Assembly: GCA_910577015.1 (NCBI GenBank)
Contig: CAJTKU010000003.1
Span: forward strand, 62,001 to 126,000
Direction: 5' to 3'
From: an uncultured Lachnospiraceae bacterium
GTDB lineage: Bacteria; Bacillota; Clostridia; Lachnospirales; Lachnospiraceae
Length of the DNA stretch: 64,000 nt
In this document: positions 44,397 to 52,586 of the stretch, piece after piece
Numbering within the stretch: position 1 is the first letter of the stretch
How the letters are laid out: each line of letters opens with the position of its first letter
The notes under the pieces: model-generated
The model's database searches: none
The model's input: the letters and a program-made list of their open reading frames with translations, nothing else
Told to the model about the DNA's origin: nothing
Translations under genes and position numbers: made by a program

Positions 44397-44873
44397 TTAT
44401 TTGACAGGCTTTGCGCCCGCTTTTTCCTGGGCTGCTTCCAGAGTGCGTTTGAACCAGCCCTTTTTCTTTTGGGGAACGGGCTGGGACTTGCCGTGCAGTC
44501 CTTTTACATCAAGGATATAAATGCCGCTGACAACGGCTTTTACCTCTTTTTTGACAGGAATATTGTCAAATATTTTCTCATCGCTGACAAGGGAAAGAAT
44601 CTGGGGTCCGATTTTTGCCTTTACAATAGGAAGTTTGGAGCCGCGCATCAGTTTCGGGGTCTGGTCAATCACCATCTGCGGAAGCCCGGACTCTTTTATT
44701 TTCATGCGTTTTTTGTCAATAATCAGCATGGAAATGGTCTGCTTGTTCTCTTCCATCATGGTCTGCTGTTCGGCCTGTTTTTTCTGCGCTTTCTTTCCGA
44801 GAAAATATAATGCTGCAATAATTGCAATAATGACTACGAGAATAATAATTGTGATAATCCAACCTGCGCTCAC
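44397..44873 (-). CDS. Single-pass membrane protein of unknown function
   Basis: This 158-residue protein has one N-terminal membrane segment (about 5-24), a Lys/Gln-rich stretch, and a soluble domain with KESGLPQMVIDQTPKLMRG and a basic C-terminal tail. No enzyme motif is visible. It probably faces the cytoplasm. I do not recognise a named family. The start codon has AGGAGG nearby on the minus strand. Confidence 0.7.
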   Translation of the reverse strand: MSAGWIITIIILVVIIAIIAALYFLGKKAQKKQAEQQTMMEENKQTISMLIIDKKRMKIKESGLPQMVIDQTPKLMRGSKLPIVKAKIGPQILSLVSDEKIFDNIPVKKEVKAVVSGIYILDVKGLHGKSQPVPQKKKGWFKRTLEAAQEKAGAKPVK

Positions 44874-44989
44874 GGGAAAACCTCCTAAAATTTACTATGT
44901 GAAATTCATTGTAGCATTCTTTCAGGTAATAGGCAATATGAATTTGCCGTATGGCCGAACTGTATTTGCATGGCAGCAGGGGAAAAGCG

Positions 44990-46864
44990 TCATTCCCCGA
45001 CAATATTTAACAGACGTTCGGTAATATCCGCCATATTAGCCGATATCTGCCTGCTGCTTTCCGAAATTTCCACGTTGGCATTCATGACTTTTTTGATTTC
45101 ATCCATTTCCGTCATTGTCTGGCTAACGGTGGCGGCATTTCTGCGAACCATTTCAGCAATGCGCTCTGTTTCCGCATTGGCACGCTCAATTTCCTTTACA
45201 AGATTTCCGAAAATAACGGCGGTATCCTGCGTCAATGCAAGCCCTTCGCTGACCGCGTGGATGGAATTGGTAATCAATTCACTGGTTTCCTGCGCTGCCC
45301 GTGAGCTTCTTGCCGCTAAGTCGCCTACCTCTGTCGCTACCACTGCAAAGCCCTTGCCCATATCGCCGGCCCGCGCCGCTTCAATCGAGGCGTTCAGTGC
45401 AAGCAGGTTCGTCTGGCTTGCAATAGAGTCAATGTCAACAATTATTTTTTCGATTTGCTGTGACATCTCGTTGATGTTTTTAATTGCATCTTCCAGCGTA
45501 TCCATTCGTTTCCGGGTATCCAGAATGGCTGTTACCGCATTGCCGGTTATCTTGGTTACTTCGCCGGACGCATCGGCGCTGCCGTCAAGTTCTGCGGCCA
45601 AATCTCCCATTACCTGGTTCAAATCTTCTACCGATTGTTTTTGCTGTTCCGTTCCATGGAATATTTCATCCGCGCTGGATAAGGTTTTCTGGGATACTTC
45701 GTTTAACTCGCCGCATACTTCCTTTATATTCTGAAATATGGAAGCAGTGTTTTCCATATCGGCTTTTTGCTGTGACAGCAGGTGTTCGTTATCCTCCATG
45801 CTGGAGCGTATGTTTGCCACCATTTTGTTGATATCTTCGGAGAGCCGGACAAATTCCGGGCTGCCGTTTTCCCGCACGGTAATTTCAAAATTGCCGTCTG
45901 CTATACTTTTTACCGATGCGGCAAGATTATTGATTCCGCTTACAATGCGTACATCCACGGTTTTATTGATGACAAAGAGCAGAAGCATGAAAATGACGAA
46001 CATGCTGAGGGACACTACCAGGGTCTGGCTGGTCCTGGCCTGATAATATTCGCTTGCCGGCAGGAATGTGCCGATTATCATGTCGTTATATTCCTGTGCA
46101 ACATAATATCCCGAGCGGCCGTCCACCCTTGCCCTGCCTTTTCCTGCCCCGGCTTTTAATCCGGCGTCAACTGCAGGCGTTCCAATCAGTTCCTGATTGG
46201 GGTGTGCCAGAATCAGGCCGCTTGCGGTATCAATGGCATATATATAACCGCTGTCCCCGAAGTCTATGTCACCCAGTACGACGTCTATTGCCGTGCTTGC
46301 AAGTGTTTTCTCCAGTATTTCAGGGCGTATGCCTACCTGAACCAGACCTTTTGCATCTTTTCTTGCCACGCCGATATACTGGATAACGGTGCCTTCTATA
46401 ACATTTTCCTGCGGTTCCTGCACAAGTTCGATGGAGGAATCTTTTATAATAACCATAAAGGCTGCGGACTGCTCACCGCTGTTCATGTCGAAACCAATGT
46501 AATTACTGATGGTACTATGTGTAATAATGCCCTTTTCGTCAATGACATGAAGTTCATTTACCATTAGCTTATCACAGATTTCCTGCAGCCTGTTGCTGCT
46601 TGTGAGGACAGTTTTATCTGTTGCAAGAAGCTCGGCGAAAGCGCGTGCCTTTGCAAGATTATTTTCACTTAAACTGTTCACCAGGTTTTCAATTTCCTTA
46701 TCATTGTTCTGCAGCCGTTCTCTTACCATATCCAGTTTATCTAATGCGGAATCCGTGTTGGTTTTTTGCGAGACAATGGTCTGCATTAAGAAAATAAAGC
46801 CGATGGTTACAAGCAATGCCGCGGCCATATAACCAAGTAATCTTTTGGTAAACATTTTCCTCAT
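44990..46864 (-). CDS. Methyl-accepting chemotaxis protein
   Basis: The 624-residue receptor has a membrane segment at about 10-30, a large extracytoplasmic double-Cache-like sensor (DIDFGDSGYIYAIDTASGLILAHP), a second membrane segment near 290, a HAMP domain, and a signalling domain with the hairpin tip IDSIASQTNLLALNASIEAARAG. The start follows GGGAGAAAG. It is a single gene; the sensor is of the type that binds amino acids or organic acids, but the ligand is unknown. A palindromic repeat lies just upstream of its start. Confidence 0.94.
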   Translation of the reverse strand: MRKMFTKRLLGYMAAALLVTIGFIFLMQTIVSQKTNTDSALDKLDMVRERLQNNDKEIENLVNSLSENNLAKARAFAELLATDKTVLTSSNRLQEICDKLMVNELHVIDEKGIITHSTISNYIGFDMNSGEQSAAFMVIIKDSSIELVQEPQENVIEGTVIQYIGVARKDAKGLVQVGIRPEILEKTLASTAIDVVLGDIDFGDSGYIYAIDTASGLILAHPNQELIGTPAVDAGLKAGAGKGRARVDGRSGYYVAQEYNDMIIGTFLPASEYYQARTSQTLVVSLSMFVIFMLLLFVINKTVDVRIVSGINNLAASVKSIADGNFEITVRENGSPEFVRLSEDINKMVANIRSSMEDNEHLLSQQKADMENTASIFQNIKEVCGELNEVSQKTLSSADEIFHGTEQQKQSVEDLNQVMGDLAAELDGSADASGEVTKITGNAVTAILDTRKRMDTLEDAIKNINEMSQQIEKIIVDIDSIASQTNLLALNASIEAARAGDMGKGFAVVATEVGDLAARSSRAAQETSELITNSIHAVSEGLALTQDTAVIFGNLVKEIERANAETERIAEMVRRNAATVSQTMTEMDEIKKVMNANVEISESSRQISANMADITERLLNIVGE

Positions 46865-46967
46865 GGTATTCTTTCTCCCTTCAAGTAGACTGATATATTT
46901 TAGTGTATCATATTTTTTCGATAAAAAACAGACTGTATTTTTGCGCTTTCACAGTATTTAATTTGAG

Positions 46968-47152
46968 TTTCCGCATTTTGCATTGCGGCGTCCCCCGTCG
47001 TGCATTTGATTCCATAAAGGACCGTGTAAAAACGCTGGTACTTGGATGTTGTCCTTTGACATCCTATGTACCACTGCGTTTTTACCCGAGCGGGAGCGCG
47101 TCCTGTTGGAACAAATGCACGCCGGGGGACGCCGCCATGCAAAATGCGGAAA
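46968..47152. repeat. Palindromic repeat element, copy 2 (reverse orientation)
   Basis: Terminal arms at 46968-47008 and 47112-47152 are 41 bases with only a few mismatches. Read on the minus strand, the core is the same as in copies 1 and 3. In the inner hairpin, GGATGT pairs with ACATCC where copy 3 has GGAGGTT with AACCTCC. It separates the divergent chemoreceptor and cardiolipin synthase genes. No transposase is nearby. Confidence 0.85.
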
Positions 47153-47190
47153 TTCTGGAGTATTTAAGGGTATGTTTTACTGAAGCAATG

Positions 47191-47199
47191 TGGTATACT
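47191..47199 (+). promoter_or_regulatory. Extended -10 promoter of the cardiolipin synthase gene
   Basis: TGGTATACT is an extended -10 element, 25 bases before the start codon, with no clear -35 element. It lies just outside the palindromic repeat. Confidence 0.45.
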
Positions 47200-47223
47200 C
47201 ATAATGATTACGGAGGTATGAAC

Positions 47224-48696
47224 ATGCAGCAGTTCTGGGATGCACTGGTAACGGCAGTGCAGTTTTTGTTTGGACATCTTGTTTTTTTAAATATTATATT
47301 TGCGGTGGTGATTGTTTTTTTTCAGCGCCGTGACCCGAAAACCGTGTGGACATGGTTGATGCTTCTTTATTTTATACCGATTCTGGGATTTATTTTTTAC
47401 CTTTTCCTCGGAACGGACATGCATAAGAGGAAAATGTTTAAAGTAAAGGAGATTGAAGACAGGCTGAATGAAGCCATCAGGCAGCAGGAACATCAGCTTC
47501 GGAGCAATGAACTGCAAAAACATGCGCCGGACATTGACGGTTTTTCCGATTTGGTAATGTTTAATCTGGATACGGTGGGCGCAGTTTTATCCGACACCAA
47601 CGACATCGATATTTTTGTGGACGGCAATGCCAAGTTTGAAGCATTGATAGAAGATATCCGGCAGGCAAAGGATTTTATCCATATCCAATATTACATCATC
47701 AAGAATGACGTTCTTTTTAACCGGATTAAGGATGTGCTTCTGGAAAAAGTGGAACAGGGTGTGGAAGTCAGGATATTGTATGACGCCATGGGCTGCCGTT
47801 CTGTTAAGCGCAAATACTGGGAAGCGCTTAACAAAAAAGGGATAAAGACGGCGGAGTTTTTCCCGGCGCTGATGCGGCGTCTGCACCTGCGCATCAATTA
47901 CCGCAACCACAGGAAGATAGTAGTGATTGACAATCAGGTTGCCTATGTGGGTGGCTTCAATATCGGCAAGGAGTATATCGGGCTGGATTCTAAGTTCGGT
48001 TATTGGAGGGATACGCATTTAAGGATATGCGGGGAAGCCATTCTGGGACTGGAACTGCGTTTTTTGCTTGACTGGAATTATGCCGCAAAGGAAAACCTGT
48101 TTCTGGAAGCCAAATATATGCAGGGCATTACGGCAAGGCACAGGGACAGGTGCGATGTCCAGATTGTGTACAGCGGGCCGGACACCTCTTTACAGCCTGT
48201 CAGGGACAATTATGTCAGGCTGATAAATAAAGCGGAGAAAAAGATTTATATCCAGACGCCTTATTTTATCCCGGACGACGCTATGTTCACAGCCCTTATG
48301 ATTGCAATCCACTCCGGTGTGGAGGTCAATCTGATGATACCGTGCAAGCCTGACCATCCTTTTGTGTACTGGGCGACATACTCTTATATGGGAGAACTGG
48401 TTATGGCAGGGGCGAACTGCTATACCTACAACAACGGATTTCTGCATTCCAAAGGGATTATTGTGGATGAGAAGGTGTTCTGTTACGGGACGGCGAATAT
48501 GGATATTCGAAGCTTTGCGTTGAATTTTGAGGTAAATGCAGTGGTCTATGATGATAAAAAGGCCAAAGAAATGATTGGTTATTTTGAGGAGGATTTGCAA
48601 TACTGCACGCAGGTGACAAAGCACATGTACGCAAGCCGCTCCCTGTATATCCGTGTGAAGGAGCAAATCAGCAGGCTCTTATCCCCTCTTTTGTAA
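47224..48696 (+). CDS. cls: Cardiolipin synthase (phospholipase D family)
   Basis: The enzyme joins phosphatidylglycerol molecules into cardiolipin. The 490-residue protein has two N-terminal membrane segments (FLNIIFAVVIVFF and MLLYFIPILGFIFYLFLG), and two HKD motifs: NHRKIVVIDNQVAYVGGFN (about residue 229) and FLHSKGIIVDEKVFCYGTAN (about residue 407). The start at 47224 has GGAGG eight bases upstream; an in-frame extension back through the palindromic repeat is not likely to be translated. Confidence 0.94.
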   Translation: MQQFWDALVTAVQFLFGHLVFLNIIFAVVIVFFQRRDPKTVWTWLMLLYFIPILGFIFYLFLGTDMHKRKMFKVKEIEDRLNEAIRQQEHQLRSNELQKHAPDIDGFSDLVMFNLDTVGAVLSDTNDIDIFVDGNAKFEALIEDIRQAKDFIHIQYYIIKNDVLFNRIKDVLLEKVEQGVEVRILYDAMGCRSVKRKYWEALNKKGIKTAEFFPALMRRLHLRINYRNHRKIVVIDNQVAYVGGFNIGKEYIGLDSKFGYWRDTHLRICGEAILGLELRFLLDWNYAAKENLFLEAKYMQGITARHRDRCDVQIVYSGPDTSLQPVRDNYVRLINKAEKKIYIQTPYFIPDDAMFTALMIAIHSGVEVNLMIPCKPDHPFVYWATYSYMGELVMAGANCYTYNNGFLHSKGIIVDEKVFCYGTANMDIRSFALNFEVNAVVYDDKKAKEMIGYFEEDLQYCTQVTKHMYASRSLYIRVKEQISRLLSPLL

Positions 48697-48815
48697 AAAC
48701 AGGGGAAAAAGGACTTTTAAGAACTTCCGTTTTGTGGTATATATATAGATATTGTGTGGTTTTTCCATGTGAGAATAATGCCGGTTAGCGGAAAAATGAA
48801 AGGAAAGAAAAAAGG

Positions 48816-49868
48816 ATGAAGAGAAAAATTGTGTCAGCGCTTGCTTGTCTTCTGGCAGTGGGAGTGTTTGCCGGCTGCGGCAAAGAAACAAGCCGTTATT
48901 TGAAAGATATTTCGGTTTCCAAGTATGTAAAATTTGAAGAAGAATATAAAGGATTGGAAATCAGTGTGGCGGCAAGAAGGGAAATAACGGAAGAGGAAGT
49001 CAATTCCCTTGCGCTTAATGCATATGGCAATGCATGCGGTATCACGGACAGGGCGGTAGAAAACGGGGATACAATCAACCTCGATTATACGGGAACGGAA
49101 AATGGCGTTGCTTTTTCGGGCGGCACGGCGCAGGGCGCTACCCTGGAAATAGGTTCCGGACGCTTTATCGACGGGTTTGAAGAGGGGCTGGTGGGCGTGA
49201 TGCCCGGAGAAACCGTGGAACTGCCTCTTACTTTTCCTGAGAATTACAATCCGGAAATGGCAGGTAAAGATGTGGTGTTTACAGTCACGGTAAATTATAT
49301 CTTTGCTACTGACGTGTCGCAGATGACGGACGAAAATGTGGCGATTATCACGGAAGGCGAATACACAACGGTGGAAAGTTTTCTCGGTTTTTGCAGGGAG
49401 TATCTTGAACTGAGGGCGGATTATGAGTATGACACCGCAAAAGAAAATGCCATACTTTCCGCACTGGAAGGCATTGTCACATTAAAAAAAGAGGCGCCGG
49501 AATCCCTCATAGAAAAATATTCCGAACCCATTCGCAGTTCGCTGGAGACTGAGGCGGCACAGCTTGGAGCGGATATCGAAATCGTTTGTCAGTACTATTA
49601 CCAGACGGATTCCGCTACCTATATTGCCCAGGCAGCAGCGAGAAATGCAAAACAGGGAATGTTTCTTCAGTATATTGCCAATGAAGAAGGGCTGAATGTT
49701 TCGGATGAGGAGCTGGAAGAATCCCTGAAACAATTTGTGGAAGAAAATAATATAGAGTCTGTGGAGACGCTTTTGGCAGAGGCAGACAAAGAGGAGTTCA
49801 GGGAATACTTTATGTACAACAAGGTAGTGGAGTTTATGCTGGAAAATGCACGGATAACGGAGTATTAA
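48816..49868 (+). CDS. Trigger-factor-like lipoprotein with FKBP domain
   Basis: The 350-residue product has a lipoprotein signal (FAGC, Cys near residue 21), so it acts outside the membrane. An FKBP-type prolyl isomerase domain follows (GDTINLDYTGTENGVAFSGG, then LEIGSGRFIDGFEEGLVGVMPGE), and the C-terminal part matches the helical chaperone domain of trigger factor, with YMYNKVVEFMLENA at the end. The cytosolic ribosome-binding domain is missing. It is probably a foldase for exported proteins. The start follows AAAGGA. It may be cotranscribed with asnS, 31 bases downstream. Confidence 0.85.
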   Translation: MKRKIVSALACLLAVGVFAGCGKETSRYLKDISVSKYVKFEEEYKGLEISVAARREITEEEVNSLALNAYGNACGITDRAVENGDTINLDYTGTENGVAFSGGTAQGATLEIGSGRFIDGFEEGLVGVMPGETVELPLTFPENYNPEMAGKDVVFTVTVNYIFATDVSQMTDENVAIITEGEYTTVESFLGFCREYLELRADYEYDTAKENAILSALEGIVTLKKEAPESLIEKYSEPIRSSLETEAAQLGADIEIVCQYYYQTDSATYIAQAAARNAKQGMFLQYIANEEGLNVSDEELEESLKQFVEENNIESVETLLAEADKEEFREYFMYNKVVEFMLENARITEY

Positions 49869-49899
49869 TATCATTAATATAGAAAGGCTGGAATGAAAC

Positions 49900-51291
49900 A
49901 TGGATTTAACGGATATCAGGGATTTGTACCGGGACAGGGAAGGTTACATTGGCAAAGAAGTGACGGTAGGCGGCTGGGTGAGGAGCAACCGGGATTCCAA
50001 GACATTTGGATTTCTGGTTCTCAATGACGGCACTTATTTTGAAACTTTACAGGTGGTATATCATGATAAAATGGCAAATTTTGAGGAGCTTGCCAAATTA
50101 AACGTGGGCTCCGCCATTGTGGTAAAAGGTACGATTGTGGCAACGCCGGAGGCAAAACAGCCTTTTGAAATGCAGGCCGCGGAAGCTTTTGTGGAAGGGG
50201 GAGCCGGCGCTGACTATCCCCTGCAGAAAAAGAGGCACAGTTTTGAGTATTTGAGGACGATTCCGCATCTTCGTGCAAGAACCAACACGTTTCAGGCAGT
50301 ATTCAGAGTGCGTTCCCTTGCGGCATACGCCATTCACTCTTTCTTTATGGAGAGAGGTTTTGTCTATGTGCATACGCCTATTATTACAGGCAGCGACTGC
50401 GAGGGCGCAGGAGAAATGTTTCAGGTTACAACCATGGACATGGACAAACTGCCCAGAACAGAAGAGGGTGCGTTGGATTACGGACAGGATTTCTTTGGAA
50501 AGCCTACTAACCTGACTGTCAGCGGACAGCTCAATGTGGAAACTTATGCGTTTGCCTTTAAAAATGTATATACCTTCGGACCTACCTTCCGTGCAGAAAA
50601 TTCCAACACGACCCGTCATGCGGCAGAGTTCTGGATGATAGAGCCGGAGATGGCTTTTGCAGATTTGACCGACGACATGGCGCTGGCAGAGGCCATGATT
50701 AAGTATGTCATCCGTTATGTGCTGGAAAATGCGCCGGCAGAGATGGCGTTTTTCAACCAGTTTGTAGATAAGGGGTTGATTGAAAGATTAAACCATGTGA
50801 TAAATTCCGACTTTGGGCATGTGACTTATACGGAGGCCATTGCCATTCTGGAAAAGCATAACGAAGAGTTTGAGTATAAGGTACACTGGGGTTGTGATTT
50901 GCAGACGGAGCATGAAAGATACCTGACGGAGCAGGAGTTTAAACGGCCGGTATTTGTAACCGATTATCCCAAGGAAATCAAAGCTTTCTACATGAAGCTG
51001 AATGAGGACAAAAAGACGGTTGCGGCGATGGACTGTCTGGTTCCGGGCATCGGCGAAATTATCGGAGGAAGCCAGAGGGAAGATAATCTGGAAGTACTTG
51101 AGCAGAGGATGGAAGAACTGGGGCTCAGAAAAGAAGATTATGATTTTTATCTGGATTTGCGCAAGTACGGTTCCGTCCGTCATGCAGGATTCGGACTGGG
51201 ATTTGAGAGGTGTGTAATGTATCTGACAGGGATGGGCAATATCCGGGATGTCATTCCTTTTCCCAGGACGGTAAATAACTGTGAGTTATAA
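49900..51291 (+). CDS. asnS: Asparaginyl-tRNA synthetase
   Basis: This class IIb enzyme charges tRNA-Asn. The 463-residue protein has an N-terminal OB-fold anticodon domain (VTVGGWVRSNRDSKTFGFLVLNDG), motif 1 region with FFMERGFVYVHTP, motif 2 (FRAENSNTTRHAAEFWMIEPE) and motif 3 (GFGLGFERCVMYLTG). Length is normal. No T-box precedes it: only 31 bases lie between it and the upstream lipoprotein gene. Confidence 0.97.
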   Translation: MDLTDIRDLYRDREGYIGKEVTVGGWVRSNRDSKTFGFLVLNDGTYFETLQVVYHDKMANFEELAKLNVGSAIVVKGTIVATPEAKQPFEMQAAEAFVEGGAGADYPLQKKRHSFEYLRTIPHLRARTNTFQAVFRVRSLAAYAIHSFFMERGFVYVHTPIITGSDCEGAGEMFQVTTMDMDKLPRTEEGALDYGQDFFGKPTNLTVSGQLNVETYAFAFKNVYTFGPTFRAENSNTTRHAAEFWMIEPEMAFADLTDDMALAEAMIKYVIRYVLENAPAEMAFFNQFVDKGLIERLNHVINSDFGHVTYTEAIAILEKHNEEFEYKVHWGCDLQTEHERYLTEQEFKRPVFVTDYPKEIKAFYMKLNEDKKTVAAMDCLVPGIGEIIGGSQREDNLEVLEQRMEELGLRKEDYDFYLDLRKYGSVRHAGFGLGFERCVMYLTGMGNIRDVIPFPRTVNNCEL

Positions 51292-51361
51292 GGCATAAAT
51301 TTAATAAAATATTCAATATTTTCCAGATGAAATGCCAGCCAGAATATGGTAACATAAATAC

Positions 51362-52516
51362 ATGAAGAAAACGATAGTAAAAGTCTTAAACTTAATAATG
51401 GTAATCGGTCTGGTTTTTGCCATAACCATTCAGGCGCAGGCGACTACGGTGAGCGAGATTCAGGAAAATATCAACAGGGACCAGAATGCACTGGAAGGCC
51501 TTAACGATGAGATTCTCGGTCTTCAGGATGAGCAGGATATTCTGGAAGAAGAAATCAGCGACCTTGACGCAGAGCTTCTAAATACAATGGCGGCCATCGG
51601 GCTTCTGGAAGATGAGATTGCAGAGAAGGAAGCGGACATTGCAACGACGCAGGCGCAGTATGAGGAGGCAAAACGGATAGAGGAAGAGCAGTATGAAGCG
51701 ATGGTGCTCCGCATCCAGTTTATGTACGAACAGGGGGAGGAGGATTATCTCAGCACACTGTTTTCGGCGGGCAGCTTCAGTGAGTTGTTGAATCAGGCAA
51801 GCTATATCGAAGCTATTTATGAATATGACCGCAACATGCTGCTGGAATATCAGGCGACAAAGGATTTGGTGAAGGCGCTCTGGGACCAGCTGGAGTTGGA
51901 CAAGGCTTCCCTGCAGGCAGATAAGGACAGTATGGACGAGCAGAAGGTTTACCTGGACGGACTGCTTGCGAGAAAGAAGGAGGAGTCCTCCAACTATGAC
52001 GCATTGATTGCACGGGCCAGACAGGAGGCAAGTGTACTCAAGACCAAAATCAAGCAGGAGCAGGCGGAATTAAAGAAACTGCAGGAGGCCGAGAGGAGAA
52101 GGAATGCGGCCAACGGGACATACACGGTGAGCAATGCCAATGTTTCCGACATTATCAACAATGCTTCCGGCAGTGATTTGGGCAAGCAGATTGCCAGATA
52201 CGGCTGTCAGTATATCGGCAATCCCTATGTGTCGGGAGGAACCAGCCTGACAAACGGGGCGGACTGCTCCGGATTCACATACCGTATTTTCAGCGATTTC
52301 GGTTATTCGATACCCCGTACCTCTTATCAGCAGAGGAGCGCTGGTACGGAAGTCGCCTACGCCAACGCGCAGCCCGGTGATATTATCTGCTACGAAGGGC
52401 ATGTGGCGCTTTATATCGGCGGCGGCTATATTGTACACGCCAGCACGGCCAAGACAGGAATCAAGCTCGGAAAAGCGACATACAGACAGATTCTTTCTGT
52501 AAGAAGAATTATTTGA
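51362..52516 (+). CDS. Secreted NlpC/P60 peptidoglycan hydrolase with coiled coil
   Basis: The 384-residue product has a signal peptide (about 1-28, ending QAQAT), a long coiled-coil region (about 30-250, rich in Glu, Gln and Leu) and a C-terminal NlpC/P60 domain. The catalytic Cys is in NGADCSGFTYRIF and the His in EGHVALYIGGGYIVHAS. This is the PcsB/CwlO-like layout of cell-separation hydrolases. There is no visible Shine-Dalgarno before the ATG, and an extended -10 (TGGTAACAT, 51347-51355) lies seven bases before it, so the mRNA may be leaderless. Confidence 0.9.
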   Translation: MKKTIVKVLNLIMVIGLVFAITIQAQATTVSEIQENINRDQNALEGLNDEILGLQDEQDILEEEISDLDAELLNTMAAIGLLEDEIAEKEADIATTQAQYEEAKRIEEEQYEAMVLRIQFMYEQGEEDYLSTLFSAGSFSELLNQASYIEAIYEYDRNMLLEYQATKDLVKALWDQLELDKASLQADKDSMDEQKVYLDGLLARKKEESSNYDALIARARQEASVLKTKIKQEQAELKKLQEAERRRNAANGTYTVSNANVSDIINNASGSDLGKQIARYGCQYIGNPYVSGGTSLTNGADCSGFTYRIFSDFGYSIPRTSYQQRSAGTEVAYANAQPGDIICYEGHVALYIGGGYIVHASTAKTGIKLGKATYRQILSVRRII

Positions 52517-52537
52517 AAACTGGAAACGTTTGGTGAA

Positions 52538-52566
52538 TTGACTTTTTCATCGATTTTGCATACAAT
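52538..52566 (+). promoter_or_regulatory. Sigma-A-like promoter of the LtaS-like gene
   Basis: TTGACT and TACAAT are separated by 17 bases, 21 bases before the start codon. Confidence 0.65.
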
Positions 52567-52586
52567 TAATAACCGGAGGCGTTATT

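Noticed and set aside
46903..47223. Extension of the cardiolipin synthase frame upstream through the palindromic element
   Set aside because: The frame is open by chance. The family N-terminus and the GGAGG site both point to 47224.
49869..49899. T-box ahead of asnS
   Set aside because: Only 31 bases separate asnS from the upstream gene, too few for a T-box.
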